Source: Niveibacterium sp. SC-1 (lineage in GTDB: Bacteria > Pseudomonadota > Gammaproteobacteria > Burkholderiales > Rhodocyclaceae). Taken from it: a DNA stretch of 64,000 bases. The position numbers and the translations under genes are program-made. This document shows positions 44,132 to 53,613 of this stretch, in pieces. A model generated the notes under the pieces. The model ran no database searches, was not told where the DNA came from, and worked only from the letters and a program-made list of their open reading frames with translations. How positions within the stretch are numbered: position 1 is the stretch's first letter; each line of letters begins with the position of its first letter. The DNA lies in assembly GCF_038235435.1 (NCBI RefSeq), contig NZ_CP151275.1, positions 3,100,001-3,164,000 on the forward strand, read 5' to 3'.

Positions 44132-44772
44132 TGGGCGACGCTTCCATTCGTGTCCTGATCGCTGACGATCACGCGATCGTGCGCCAGGGCCTCAAGGCGA
44201 TCCTTGCCGACACCGAGGACCTCGTCGTGACCGGAGAGGCGGAGAACGGTGTGCGCGCGTTGCAGCTGATCCGCGACGGTGGCTATGACGTCGTGCTGAT
44301 GGACGTCAACATGCCCGACCGCAACGGCATCGACACGCTCAAGCTGGTGAAGAAGGAGTTCCCGAAGCTACCGGTGCTGATGCTCTCGATGCATCCGGAA
44401 GAGCAGTACGCGATCCGCGCCCTCAAGGCCGGCGCGGCCGGCTACCTCTCCAAGCAAAGTGCGCCGGAACTGCTGGTCACCGCCATCCGCCAGGTCGCCG
44501 CCGGCAAGAAGTACGTGAGCGCCACCCTCGCCGAGCAACTCGCCGAGGCCATTACCGAGGACGACCGCCCGCCGCATGAACGGCTCTCGGACCGCGAGTA
44601 CCAGACGCTCTGCATGATCGCCTCGGGCAAGACCCTCACCCAGATCGGCGAGGAGCTGAACCTCTCAGTGAAGACCGTGAGCGTCTACCGCGCACGCCTG
44701 CTCGAAAAGATGAAGCTCAAGAACAACGCGGAACTCACCCACTACGGCCTCAAGCACGGCCTGGTCGAGTAA
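44131..44772 (+). CDS. NarL/FixJ-type response regulator
   Basis: 213 residues from MGDASIRVLIADDHAIVRQG; the ATG overlaps the kinase stop. The receiver domain has DD, phospho-Asp in VVLMDVNMPDRNG and Lys in GYLSKQSAPE. The LuxR-type HTH follows near residues 150-210 (LSDREYQTLCMIASGKTLTQ, then LNLSVKTVSVYRARLLEKMK). A DNA-binding transcription factor paired with the upstream kinase. It lies 54 bp from, and convergent with, tssL, so regulation of the T6SS is possible but not shown. Confidence 0.93.
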   Translation: MGDASIRVLIADDHAIVRQGLKAILADTEDLVVTGEAENGVRALQLIRDGGYDVVLMDVNMPDRNGIDTLKLVKKEFPKLPVLMLSMHPEEQYAIRALKAGAAGYLSKQSAPELLVTAIRQVAAGKKYVSATLAEQLAEAITEDDRPPHERLSDREYQTLCMIASGKTLTQIGEELNLSVKTVSVYRARLLEKMKLKNNAELTHYGLKHGLVE

Positions 44773-44778
44773 ACGACA

Positions 44779-44806
44779 AAGGGCGGCCGCCTGCGCGACC
44801 GCCCTT
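44779..44806. terminator. Weak hairpin between response regulator and tssL
   Basis: Stem AAGGGCGG / CCGCCCTT between two convergent genes. It lacks a T-run, so it may act mainly as an mRNA 3'-end stabiliser. Confidence 0.45.
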
Positions 44807-44826
44807 GAACGGCTAGCCCTCGAACC

Positions 44827-45597
44827 TCAGGGCAAGGTAATCGTCACATTGGCGCTGCGCGGTGCGAGTTTGACGAGATCTTGATATGGCGCGAGCTCCT
44901 TCTCGGTGGCATGCGACAACCAGGTGCGGATCCCCACGTAGGCCAGCGCCGCCGCCAGACCCAGGACCGCAGCAAACACCCACAGCGGCAACTCGCTACG
45001 CAGCAGATGGCGCACCCGATCGGGCAGCGCAGCGTTGGGAGCGAACGTCGCGCGGCGACCCTTGTGGTGCGCCACTTCATCGCCGACCCGGGCCACCAGA
45101 TAGTTGAGCTTCTCCGGCCCCTCCAGCAGGTACTTGCCGCGGAAGCCGTGCAACAGGCAGTGGTAGAAGACCTCCAGTGCCTGCACTCGCGACGCGCCCT
45201 GCGCACGCAACTCCTCCAGGCGCTCAAAGAAGCGCTCGCCAGCGAGCTGCTCCCCGAAGAGCGAGAGCTGTAGCGGCTCGCGTTCCCACGTGTCCCGCAC
45301 GGAAAAGGCGCTGCTCAGGATCGCCTCGTCCACCGCTGCGCAGAAGGCGTACTTCGCCGCGAATATGTCGTCTGCCGAAGCGCCGTTACGCCGTGCGTTG
45401 CGCTCGAACTCGTCGAGAAAGCGCTGGATGCTCTCGCGGAAAGACTTGGCATCGGTCGGTGCGCAGCGCTTGCGCAGCATGAAGAGCAGATAGAAGCCGT
45501 CATGCATGAGATCGCAGAGGCTGCGCGGGTGGCGCGGCGCCTCCGCTTTCGGCGCTGCAGGCGCCTGGGCAAACAAGGTAGGTGCGTTCTGGCTCAT
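44827..45597 (-). CDS. tssL: T6SS membrane-complex protein TssL (DotU-like)
   Basis: 256 residues, short form without an OmpA/peptidoglycan-binding tail. A cytoplasmic helical domain contains LCDLMHDGFYLLFMLRKRCA, AKYAFCAAVDEAILSSAFSV and YHCLLHGFRGKYLLEG. One C-terminal membrane anchor lies near residues 204-228 (LPLWVFAAVLGLAAALAYVG), with a short periplasmic end. It joins TssM and TssJ in the trans-envelope complex that docks the baseplate. Its start overlaps the tssK stop (ATGA). Confidence 0.94.
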   Translation of the reverse strand: MSQNAPTLFAQAPAAPKAEAPRHPRSLCDLMHDGFYLLFMLRKRCAPTDAKSFRESIQRFLDEFERNARRNGASADDIFAAKYAFCAAVDEAILSSAFSVRDTWEREPLQLSLFGEQLAGERFFERLEELRAQGASRVQALEVFYHCLLHGFRGKYLLEGPEKLNYLVARVGDEVAHHKGRRATFAPNAALPDRVRHLLRSELPLWVFAAVLGLAAALAYVGIRTWLSHATEKELAPYQDLVKLAPRSANVTITLP

Positions 45598-46940
45598 TCC
45601 ATCACCGCCATCAGTTCAAGCTTGAGGTCCTTGAATCCGGCAGGCACGTAGATCGCCATCGTCTGCGCCTGCATCATCCGTTCGTAGATCGCGCCATGCG
45701 GTTCGACCGCAAAGTAGTAGGCGCCGGGCCGCACCGGAATCGCGGCCGGCACCTGCGGTGCGGTGCTGATGCGCGCGCCCGGCATGGCGGAGAGGACGAG
45801 CTTCTCCACGTCGTCCGGCGCTCCGACCTTGAGCCTTACCGGCACGCTCTCTACCAGCTCGGCAGGCGGCATGTCCGCCGACACGGCGATGAAGAAGGAA
45901 GCGCCGGCCTGCAGCTTGTCCGACTCGATGCGCCCGACGTGATGGCCGGGCTTCTGCTCCTGCAGCGCGATCGCCACGTAGCGCGCCGAAATCACGGTAT
46001 CGATGAGGTCGCGGATCATGCTGTCGAGCCGCAGGAACCCGGGCCCCGGATCCTCGTGCGTGTAGACCGGCAGATCGGCCAGCGAATACGCCTTGGAGAA
46101 AGTCAGCAGCTGGCCGGCCAGCCCGAGCAATTGCTGGAACAGGCGCTCCGGATGCAGCCGCGGGTGATGCAGCAGATGCGAAAGCTCGGCGAATGCCGCG
46201 CTCGCGGTATGCAACAGCCAGAAGGAAGCGACATCGCCCGAACGGAACTCGATGATGTGCTTGGAGGGCTCGCGGTGGTGTCCGTAGAGCGCCTCGCATT
46301 TCGCCTGCAGCATGTCGAGCAGGCGCCGCAGCAACATGCCCAGCGTCGGAATCGCGGCGATGCTCGTCGCGGGCGGCATGAAGGCCGGATCCGTTTCGTA
46401 CCCACCGGTCGCAGTCTTGCGGATGCGGGCGAGCGGGATCGACATGAAGGACTCACGCGGTTCGTTCTCCGACACCAGACGCAGGTTCTTCCTCAAGACC
46501 GCGAGCTCACCTTCCACCGCGCGGGTGTAGAGATCGGCCGCGGGCTCGCTGTGATGCACATAGCGGGCACTACGACTCTCGGTCTCCGGCGCACAGTAGT
46601 TGCTCATTCCCTGACGCAACACCGGCAACGCGAGATAGAAGCAGAGTCCTTCCGCCGGGATGTCGATGTCGGACAGTCGACGTCCTTCGGGCAGCGCGTC
46701 CGACTCCGGGGCGTTGACCCGCTCGCCGTCCGGAAGCAGCGCACTGACCTCGTGCAACCTGAGAACCCCGCCCTCCAGCGCATCGCGGTCCAGCTTGAGA
46801 GCACCAACCCCCCAGAGATAGGGATGCGCCTGGCGCAGGCCCGCGGCCAGACGCTGCTCGTGGTAGAGGTCCTGGTACTGGAAGTGCTGAGGCTTGAGGA
46901 ACAGGCCCTCGCCCCACAGGAGCTTCTGCACGGTTTTCAC
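45594..46940 (-). CDS. tssK: T6SS baseplate protein TssK
   Basis: 448 residues from a GTG with AAGGATCGAA upstream. It starts MKTVQKLLWGEGLFLKPQHF QYQDLYHE (written in two parts), the TssK signature LFLKPQHFQ. Trimeric adaptor linking the TssFGE wedges to the TssL/TssM membrane complex. The middle contains HLLHHPRLHPERLFQQLLGL and the C-terminal region VPAAIPVRPGAYYFAVEPHG. Order tssJ-tssK-tssL on one transcript. Confidence 0.95.
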   Translation of the reverse strand: MKTVQKLLWGEGLFLKPQHFQYQDLYHEQRLAAGLRQAHPYLWGVGALKLDRDALEGGVLRLHEVSALLPDGERVNAPESDALPEGRRLSDIDIPAEGLCFYLALPVLRQGMSNYCAPETESRSARYVHHSEPAADLYTRAVEGELAVLRKNLRLVSENEPRESFMSIPLARIRKTATGGYETDPAFMPPATSIAAIPTLGMLLRRLLDMLQAKCEALYGHHREPSKHIIEFRSGDVASFWLLHTASAAFAELSHLLHHPRLHPERLFQQLLGLAGQLLTFSKAYSLADLPVYTHEDPGPGFLRLDSMIRDLIDTVISARYVAIALQEQKPGHHVGRIESDKLQAGASFFIAVSADMPPAELVESVPVRLKVGAPDDVEKLVLSAMPGARISTAPQVPAAIPVRPGAYYFAVEPHGAIYERMMQAQTMAIYVPAGFKDLKLELMAVME

Positions 46941-46963
46941 TTCGATCCTTCCTTCCTGCTGCT

Positions 46964-47626
46964 TCAGCGAACGCAGTGCACTGCGTTCAGGGAACCCGGG
47001 TCTGTCACCGGCGCCTCATAGAGCACGCCTTGGGAGACCGTCATTGCACATTCGTGGAGTCCGATCAGGATGCCGTTCTTGGCATTGGCATCCACGGCAA
47101 AGGCGAAGCGCCAGCGTTCCGGCGCAGGGCTGCGGAACTGCACGGCAACCCCGAGGTACTTCGCCTCGGCAGGCATCGCCTCGTCCTGCCCGTACTGCTT
47201 TCCCGGCGCCAGGACGATGTCCTTGACCTGAAGCACGTTCCCCGAGGCATCGCCCGCGTCAGTTGCAAGCTGTTCGTACGGCATCCGCACGAAAGCCTGC
47301 GCATCGCGCAGCTTGTACAGCTTCACCACAACGCTGATACCGCGCCCTTTGGGATCGGCATTCACGCCCTGCCCGGCAACGATGCGGACGGGAATCGCCT
47401 TGGGAAGCTGCGGCAACTGGAGCTGGGCCGGATCCTTCTTGAGCCCGACCACCTCAAGCGCCCCGTCGGAGATCTTCTGCAGTCCGGTGCCCGTGCTGCC
47501 GCAGCCGGAAAGGGATGTCATCCAGACCGCAAGGAACAGGGCGCCACCTCGTAGGCCGTGCGCGACGGCCTGTGTGGACTCTTGGTGCTCTGGCTTCTGA
47601 TCGTCCATCTGTTTCGGCTGCTTCAC
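46964..47626 (-). CDS. tssJ: T6SS outer-membrane lipoprotein TssJ
   Basis: 220 residues. A long N-region precedes a hydrophobic signal with lipobox SLSGC (Cys42 counting from the first Met). Met7 (47608) would shorten the N-region and is an alternative start. The mature part is a beta-sandwich of transthyretin type, with ISVVVKLYKLRDAQAFVRMP, the exposed loop and VAVQFRSPAPERWRFAFAVD. It contacts TssM in the periplasm. First gene of the tssJKL block, divergent from the TPR lipoprotein gene across 216 bp that should contain both promoters. Confidence 0.88.
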   Translation of the reverse strand: MKQPKQMDDQKPEHQESTQAVAHGLRGGALFLAVWMTSLSGCGSTGTGLQKISDGALEVVGLKKDPAQLQLPQLPKAIPVRIVAGQGVNADPKGRGISVVVKLYKLRDAQAFVRMPYEQLATDAGDASGNVLQVKDIVLAPGKQYGQDEAMPAEAKYLGVAVQFRSPAPERWRFAFAVDANAKNGILIGLHECAMTVSQGVLYEAPVTDPGSLNAVHCVR

Positions 47627-47842
47627 CCAGTTCGTTTGCGGACTGAATCATGCCATCGGCAAGCCCTTGCTACACCGACCCCGCGATCACTTTGTCATAC
47701 CACGAGCATTTCTTCACGCAGCAATCATCCGCCTGGCATTTCATGACGTTGGCTTCACTTATGATCCGCCGCCACAACAAGAGTCGATGCAGTTGTCCTA
47801 ATCGGCTATTCCCGTCATCAGATCCGTGGAGTTCGGCAACAC

Positions 47843-48580
47843 ATGAGCAGCGTCACCCAGGCATCGTCCGCCACCCCCTCATTCCGCACCCTCGGCGGGA
47901 TCACACAGGCTCTCCTCCTTGTCGCAACGTTGTCGCTCGGCGCCTGCGCGACCGGCAACCCCGACGGGAAGCTGACTGATCTGCCGCCGATGGAGAAACT
48001 TCTGGAGAGCGCTGACCAGACGCTCGCGAGCGGTGACCGCGACACAGCGGTCAAGCAATACACCCAGGCGGCTTCCGCCAATCCGACGAGCGCGAAGCCG
48101 TGGGTGAAGATCGCGCAGACCGAGTTCGAGGCCAACAACTATCCGGCCACGATCCAGGCTGCCGACGAAGCCATGAAGCGCGACACCACCAGCAAGGAAG
48201 CCAAGGCGCTTGCTGTGGTCGCCAGCCTGCGTGTCGCAGTACAGGCCCTGGCCGACATGCGCAAGGACGTGCAACTGCGCGGCTCCACGCGCTCGGAGGC
48301 AGAGCAACTCGCCAAGAGCCTGCGCGAGACCCTTGGCCAGGACGTGCTCGTCCCTGCCGCCGCAGAGAAGACTGCAGCCCCTCAAGCAAAGCCGCGCAAG
48401 GCGACGGCAACGCCAACAACGCGCGCCGCTACGCCGACGACCGGGACCACGGCCGTTGCGACTCCCGCACAAACCCCGACGCCCGCGAACGCCACGACAC
48501 CGGCTGCGAACGCCAAGCCTGCCGCCGCCCCCGCAAAGAGCGCCAAGTCCGGCAACGACCCGTTCAGTGCCCTGCAATAA
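47843..48580 (+). CDS. T6SS-associated TPR lipoprotein
   Basis: 245 residues. Signal peptide with lipobox near residue 34 (VATLSLGAC). Two TPR-like helical repeats follow (ASGDRDTAVKQYTQAASANP and EFEANNYPATIQAADEAMKR). The C-terminal ~75 residues are a low-complexity Ala/Pro/Thr/Lys stretch that may cross the cell wall. Similar lipoproteins are often found before tssB in betaproteobacterial T6SS loci, but I cannot give it a settled name. First gene of the tssB-C-hcp-E-F-G-H block. Confidence 0.7.
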   Translation: MSSVTQASSATPSFRTLGGITQALLLVATLSLGACATGNPDGKLTDLPPMEKLLESADQTLASGDRDTAVKQYTQAASANPTSAKPWVKIAQTEFEANNYPATIQAADEAMKRDTTSKEAKALAVVASLRVAVQALADMRKDVQLRGSTRSEAEQLAKSLRETLGQDVLVPAAAEKTAAPQAKPRKATATPTTRAATPTTGTTAVATPAQTPTPANATTPAANAKPAAAPAKSAKSGNDPFSALQ

Positions 48581-48628
48581 CCCGCACCCCAGCTCGCATC
48601 GACGGGCGTAACACTCAGGAGTCCAGCA

Positions 48629-49141
48629 ATGGCGAAATCCGAAAGCATCCAGAAGAAGCTGCAGCGCGTGCGCCCGCCCCGCGTCCAGCTTTCCTATGAC
48701 GTCGAGATCGGCGACGCGATCGAGCAGAAGGAATTGCCCTTCGTGGTCGGCGTTCTGGGCGACTTCTCCGGCAACCCGGAGCAAGCGCTGCCCAAGCTGC
48801 GCGAACGCAAGTTCGTCAGCATCGACGGCGATAACTTCGATGACGTCATGAAGGGTATGGCGCCGCGCGCGCAGTACCGGGTGCGCAACCGTCTGAGCCA
48901 GGCCGGTGGTGAGTTCGCGGTCGAGCTGCGTTTCAACGAGATGGAGGACTTCCGTCCCGAGGCCGTAGTGCAGCAGGTCGAACCCCTGCGCAAGCTGCTC
49001 GAAGCGCGCAACCGCCTGGCTGACCTGCGCGGCAAGCTCGCCGGCAATGAAAAGCTGGACGACATCCTCCAGCAGGTGCTCACCAGCAGCGAACAGCTCG
49101 CTGCCCTGAGCCAGGAAACCCGCCCCGGCAAGGAGGACTGA
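48629..49141 (+). CDS. tssB: T6SS contractile sheath small subunit TssB
   Basis: 170 residues starting MAKSESIQKKLQRVRPPRVQ. The invariant VQLSYDVEIGDAIEQKELPF VVG stretch (shown with a space), FVSIDGDNFDDVMKGMAPRA and the C-terminal coiled segment (EARNRLADLRGKLAGNEKLD) identify it. It pairs with TssC in the tail sheath. Two bases separate it from tssC. Confidence 0.97.
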   Translation: MAKSESIQKKLQRVRPPRVQLSYDVEIGDAIEQKELPFVVGVLGDFSGNPEQALPKLRERKFVSIDGDNFDDVMKGMAPRAQYRVRNRLSQAGGEFAVELRFNEMEDFRPEAVVQQVEPLRKLLEARNRLADLRGKLAGNEKLDDILQQVLTSSEQLAALSQETRPGKED

Positions 49142-49143
49142 GC

Positions 49144-50634
49144 ATGAGCACGTTTGAAGCCCTCGCACCCGCACAGCCCCAGGTTCGTGAAGAAGGTGGC
49201 CTGCTCGACCGCATCGTCGCCGAGAGCAAGGTTGCCAAGAGCACGGCCGAGCACGCACGCGCCCGCGACATCATCGGCGAGCTGGTCGGTCAGGTCATGG
49301 AAGGCGCCGTTGTCGTATCGGAGAACCTTTCCGCGACGCTGGACGCCCGCATCGCGGAACTCGACGCGCTGATCTCGGACCAGCTGTCCGAAGTGATGCA
49401 CGCGCAGGAGTTCCAGCGACTGGAATCGAGCTGGCGCGGTCTGGAATACCTGACAAAGCACAGCTCCACGGGCACCCAGCTCAAGATCAAGGTCTTCAAC
49501 ACCGCCAAGAAGGACCTGACCAAGGACTTCAAGTCTGCGATCGACTTCGATCAGAGCGTGCTCTTCAAGAAGATCTACGAAGAAGAATTCGGCACCTTCG
49601 GCGGCTCGCCTTTCGGCGCCCTGATCGGCGACTACGAGATCGGTCGCCAACCCGAGGACATGTACTTCATCGAGCAGATGTCCCATGTCGCGGCCGCCTC
49701 GCACGCACCGTTTGTCACCAGCGCCTCGCCCGAACTCCTGGGCCTGGAGAGCTTCACCGACCTGGGCAAGCCGCGCGACCTCGCCAAGGTCTTCGACACG
49801 GTCGAGTACGCGAAATGGAAATCCTTCCGCAGCGCCGAGGACTCCCGCTACGTCGGCCTTGCGCTGCCGCGCTTTCTCGGCCGCCTTCCTTACCACCCCA
49901 AGGACGGCACGCCGGTCGAAGGCTTCAACTACGTCGAGGAAGTCGACGGCACGGACCATTCGCGCTACCTCTGGGTGAACGCCGCCTACGCCTTCGGGGC
50001 ACGCCTGACCGACGCCTTCGACCAGTTCGGCTGGTGCGCCGCGATCCGCGGCGTCGAGGGCGGTGGTCTGGTGGAAGATCTGCCCACGCACACCTTCAAG
50101 ACCGACGACGGCGAAGTTGCCCTCAAGTGCCCGACGGAGATCGCGATTACCGACCGTCGCGAGAAGGAGCTCTCCGATCTCGGCTTCATCCCGCTCGTGC
50201 ATTGCAAGAACACCGACTACGCCGCCTTCTTCGGCGCGCAGTCGGCACAGCGGGCCAAGAAGTACAACACCGACGCGGCCAACGCCAACGCGGTGTTGTC
50301 CTCCCAGTTGCAGTACATCTTCGCCGTCTCGCGGATCGCGCATTACCTCAAGGCCATGATGCGCGACAAGATCGGCAGCTTCGCCTCGGCAGGCAATGTC
50401 GAGACGTACCTCAACAACTGGATCGCACAGTACGTCCTCCTCGACGACGGCGCGTCGCAGGAAGCCAAAGCGCAGTACCCGCTGAGAGAAGCATCGATCC
50501 AGGTTTCGGAAGTTCCCGGACGTCCGGGCGTCTATCGCGCGGTGTCGTTCCTGCGTCCGCACTTCCAGCTCGACGAACTCTCGGTATCCCTGCGCCTGGT
50601 TGCAGAACTCCCGCAATCAGCCAAAGGCGCATAA
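49144..50634 (+). CDS. tssC: T6SS contractile sheath large subunit TssC
   Basis: 496 residues. Landmarks include FQRLESSWRGLEYLTKHSST, FGALIGDYEIGRQPEDMYFI, PRFLGRLPYHPKDGTPVEGF, FGWCAAIRGVEGGGLVEDLP and the C-terminal PGVYRAVSFLRPHFQLDELS. Length and motifs are standard for TssC. Contraction of TssBC drives the Hcp tube out; ClpV (TssH) later disassembles the sheath. Confidence 0.98.
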   Translation: MSTFEALAPAQPQVREEGGLLDRIVAESKVAKSTAEHARARDIIGELVGQVMEGAVVVSENLSATLDARIAELDALISDQLSEVMHAQEFQRLESSWRGLEYLTKHSSTGTQLKIKVFNTAKKDLTKDFKSAIDFDQSVLFKKIYEEEFGTFGGSPFGALIGDYEIGRQPEDMYFIEQMSHVAAASHAPFVTSASPELLGLESFTDLGKPRDLAKVFDTVEYAKWKSFRSAEDSRYVGLALPRFLGRLPYHPKDGTPVEGFNYVEEVDGTDHSRYLWVNAAYAFGARLTDAFDQFGWCAAIRGVEGGGLVEDLPTHTFKTDDGEVALKCPTEIAITDRREKELSDLGFIPLVHCKNTDYAAFFGAQSAQRAKKYNTDAANANAVLSSQLQYIFAVSRIAHYLKAMMRDKIGSFASAGNVETYLNNWIAQYVLLDDGASQEAKAQYPLREASIQVSEVPGRPGVYRAVSFLRPHFQLDELSVSLRLVAELPQSAKGA

Positions 50635-50668
50635 ACCTTCCAGCCTCTATCGAAACAAGGAGTAATAC

Positions 50669-51172
50669 GTGAAGGACATTTACGTTCAGTTCAAGGGCAA
50701 GTACGACGTCAAGGGCGAGTCGCGCGACAACGAGCACAAGGAGTGGATCGAGGTCGACTCCTGGCGCCACCAGATCATCCAGCCCAAGTCGGCGACGGCC
50801 TCCACCGCGGGTGGTTTCACCGCTGAGCGTTGCGAGCACGGCGAGATGATTTTCGCCAAGGACCTGGACCTGACCTCCCCGCGCCTGTGGGAAGCCTGCT
50901 CCGCCGGCCACACCTTCGACGAAGTCACCATCGACTTCATGCGTGCCGACGGTGACAAGCGCGTCAAGTACCTCGAGCTCAAGCTCAAGCACGTGCTGAT
51001 CTCCTCGGTGACCCCGTCGGTGCTGGACGAAGGCATCCCGACGGAGCAGTTCGCGCTCAAGTACGCCGCGGTCCAATGGACCTACACCGCCCAGGACATC
51101 AAGGGCGGCACCAAGGGCAACAAGATCGGCAAGTGGAGTCTGGCGAAGAACACGCCGACCTACGACGCCTGA
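50669..51172 (+). CDS. hcp: T6SS tube protein Hcp (TssD)
   Basis: 167 residues from a GTG with AAGGAGTAATAC upstream. It starts MKDIYVQFKGKYDVKGESRD, with SWRHQIIQPKSATASTAGGF and the strand SPRLWEACSAGHTFDEVTID. Hcp hexamers stack into the expelled inner tube and can carry effectors. A long hairpin downstream (51196-51229) may let hcp mRNA accumulate above the rest of the operon, as expected for an abundant secreted subunit. Confidence 0.96.
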   Translation: MKDIYVQFKGKYDVKGESRDNEHKEWIEVDSWRHQIIQPKSATASTAGGFTAERCEHGEMIFAKDLDLTSPRLWEACSAGHTFDEVTIDFMRADGDKRVKYLELKLKHVLISSVTPSVLDEGIPTEQFALKYAAVQWTYTAQDIKGGTKGNKIGKWSLAKNTPTYDA

Positions 51173-51195
51173 TCGTCGCGCCAGTCGCGTCTGTT

Positions 51196-51229
51196 ACGGC
51201 ATCCCCGGGCCCTAGGGCCGGGATGCCGT
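51196..51229 (+). promoter_or_regulatory. Long hairpin after hcp
   Basis: Outer 10-bp stem (ACGGCATCCC with GGGATGCCGT, using 51220) and inner 4-bp stem GGCC/GGCC around CTAG, with a small bulge. No T-run follows, so it looks more like an mRNA-stabilising or processing hairpin than a strong terminator. Confidence 0.5.
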
Positions 51230-51280
51230 CGCGGCGAACCCGCTCCAACGCTTCACCGCTTCACCCTGGATGTACGCAGC

Positions 51281-51778
51281 ATGGCCGGATTTGACCCCAC
51301 GCTTTTCGAACGCCTCTTCGACGCCGCGCCGCACCGGCCGCATGAGGACACGCCACTGCGTCGCTGGAATACCGAACAACTCAAGGAATCCGTCGCGCGC
51401 GACCTGGAGAGCCTGCTCAATACCCGGGCGTTCGCCGATACCGAGGCACTCGCGCCCTTTCCGGAAGCCGCTCGTTCGCTGGCGAGCTATGGCATGACCG
51501 ATTTCGTCGGCATGAGCCTCGCCAACCCCGCGGACCGGGATCGCATCTGCCGCACCCTGGAACGGGCGATCGCCCGCCACGAGCCGCGCCTGCGCCAGGT
51601 GCTCGTGATCCTCGAGACTGACCGCAATGCCATCGGTTGCCTGCAGTTTGGCATCCGCGCCGTCCTGCAGGTCTCGAGCAGCGCCGAACCGGTGAGCTTC
51701 GACGCACTGCTTCAGCCTGACACCTTGCAGTACGCAGTCAGCAAAAGCCGCCACGCCTCGCTCACGAGGTCTGCATGA
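51281..51778 (+). CDS. tssE: T6SS baseplate protein TssE (gp25-like)
   Basis: 165 residues. The gp25 domain has LKESVARDLESLLNTRAF, ARSLASYGMTDFVGMSLANP and IARHEPRLRQVLVILETDRN. It nucleates sheath assembly on the baseplate. Overlaps tssF (ATGA). Confidence 0.95.
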   Translation: MAGFDPTLFERLFDAAPHRPHEDTPLRRWNTEQLKESVARDLESLLNTRAFADTEALAPFPEAARSLASYGMTDFVGMSLANPADRDRICRTLERAIARHEPRLRQVLVILETDRNAIGCLQFGIRAVLQVSSSAEPVSFDALLQPDTLQYAVSKSRHASLTRSA

Positions 51779-53613
51779 AGGCCTTGCTGCCGTACTACGA
51801 GCGGGAGCTCGCTTTCCTGCGCCAGCGAGCCCAGGAGTTCGGCGCCCGCTATCCCAAGATCGCGGCCCGCCTGCTGATCTCCGGCGACAGCTGCGAAGAT
51901 CCGCATGTCGAACGGATGATCGAATCCTTCGCGCTGCTGTCGGCACGGGTGCACAAGAAGCTCGACGACGAGTTTCCGGAATTCACGGGCGCCTTCCTCG
52001 ACGTCCTCTATCCGCATTACCTCCGCCCCCTGCCTTCGTGCTCGATCGCCCACTTCGACACTTCGGGCAAGGAAGCGCAGATGTCCGGTCCGACCCGCGT
52101 CGAACGGGGCACGCTGTTGAGCACGCGGCCCACCAAGGGGGTGAGCTGCAAGTTCCGCACGAGCTTCGAACTCGCGCTCACGCCGATCAAGATCACGGCA
52201 CTGGAATATCGCGAGAGCTTCGCGCCACCGCGCGGCTACCCGACACCGGTGGGCGCCGCCAATCTGCTGAGCGCAACGCTGGAGAGTCTTTCCGAGCAGA
52301 TCCGGCTGGACGCGCCACGCCTGGACGTCCTGCGCCTCTATATCGATGGCGAGAGTACGCTGGTCGCCCAGTTGCGCGAAGCGCTGCTCAGTCAGGCGCT
52401 CGGCATCGCGCTTGAGATCGAAGGCGACCCGCGCTGGCGCCCCCTCGGCCTCGACATCGTGCGTCCCGTCGGCTTTGCCCCGGAGGATGCCCTCTTCGAC
52501 TACGACGGCCGCTCGCATCTCGCTTTCCGCTTGCTGTCCGAGTTCTTTGCTTTTCCCGAGAAGTTCAACTTCGTTGATCTCGACTTGCGTCGCCTCGCGC
52601 GGGAGCTTCCGACCGGAGCACGCAAGCTCCGGCTGCATTTCGTCCTCGGCAGCGCACAGGGAGCACGTGACCCGCGCCTGATGGAGCGCTTGAGCGCCAG
52701 CAATCTGCGCACGCATTGCACACCGGTGGTGAATCTCTTCCGCCAGCGCGCGGAACCGATCCGCCTGACCCATACGCGTTCCAGCTATCCAGTCGTACCC
52801 GACGCGCGCCGCCCGCAGGCCTTCGAGGTGTACAGCGTCGATCGCGTCACCAAGGTCGAGCGCGCTGCCGATGGCGAATCGATCTGCGAATACCGGCCGC
52901 ATTATTCCTTGCGGCACGGCGCCACACTCGAAGACGGAGGCCGCTTCTGGCATCTGCGACGCGACGAGGAAGTCGCCGAACTGAGTCCCGGTTTCGAATA
53001 CGAGCTCAGCGTCGTCGATGTGGACTTCGCGCCGGAGCGCGGCCGCACCGAGACGCTCTCGGTGGAGCTCACCTGCACCAATCGCGACCTGCCTTCGCAG
53101 CTTCCCTTCGGCCTCGCGACGGGTGACCTCTTTCTCGAAGGCGGCGGCATCGCGCACCGCATCAACCTGCTGCGCAAGCCGACGCCCACGACCCGCGTCA
53201 AGGCGAGCGCCTCGCAGTGGCGCCTGATCTCCCATCTATCCCTGAGCCAACTGCCCCTGGGTGACGCGGGCCTGGAAACCCTGAAAGAGACGCTCACCCT
53301 CTACGACGCCACCCGCACGGCGAGTACCCAGCGCCTGATAGACGGGCTCTGCAGCATCCGCCACTCGGTCACGACGGCGCGCGTGTCCGCCAATCCTTTC
53401 CCCAGTTTTGCGCGCGGCATCGAGATCACGCTCGGTGTCGACGAGCACGCCTTCGTCGGCCTGGGCGTCGAACAGTTCGCGCGGGTGCTCGACCACTTCT
53501 TCGGACTCTTTGTCCATCTCAACAGCTTCTCCCGTCTCGTGCTGGTCTCCCACGAGAACGGGCGCGAGATCCTGCGATGCCCGCCACGCAACGGCTCCCG
53601 GACACTTCTGTAG
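51775..53613 (+). CDS. tssF: T6SS baseplate protein TssF
   Basis: 612 residues starting MKALLPYYERELAFLRQRAQ, the usual TssF start, followed by FGARYPKIAARLL, DEFPEFTGAFLDVLYPHYLR and the later ARGIEITLGVDEHAFVGLGV region. Large wedge subunit, forming TssF2G with TssG. Its 3' end overlaps tssG by 37 bp in another frame, which is common at this junction. Confidence 0.97.
   Translation: MKALLPYYERELAFLRQRAQEFGARYPKIAARLLISGDSCEDPHVERMIESFALLSARVHKKLDDEFPEFTGAFLDVLYPHYLRPLPSCSIAHFDTSGKEAQMSGPTRVERGTLLSTRPTKGVSCKFRTSFELALTPIKITALEYRESFAPPRGYPTPVGAANLLSATLESLSEQIRLDAPRLDVLRLYIDGESTLVAQLREALLSQALGIALEIEGDPRWRPLGLDIVRPVGFAPEDALFDYDGRSHLAFRLLSEFFAFPEKFNFVDLDLRRLARELPTGARKLRLHFVLGSAQGARDPRLMERLSASNLRTHCTPVVNLFRQRAEPIRLTHTRSSYPVVPDARRPQAFEVYSVDRVTKVERAADGESICEYRPHYSLRHGATLEDGGRFWHLRRDEEVAELSPGFEYELSVVDVDFAPERGRTETLSVELTCTNRDLPSQLPFGLATGDLFLEGGGIAHRINLLRKPTPTTRVKASASQWRLISHLSLSQLPLGDAGLETLKETLTLYDATRTASTQRLIDGLCSIRHSVTTARVSANPFPSFARGIEITLGVDEHAFVGLGVEQFARVLDHFFGLFVHLNSFSRLVLVSHENGREILRCPPRNGSRTLL

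Noticed and set aside
47656..47671. Sigma-54-like GG...TTGC element in the tssJ/TPR lipoprotein gap
   Set aside because: The spacing between GG and GC is nine bases rather than the required ten.
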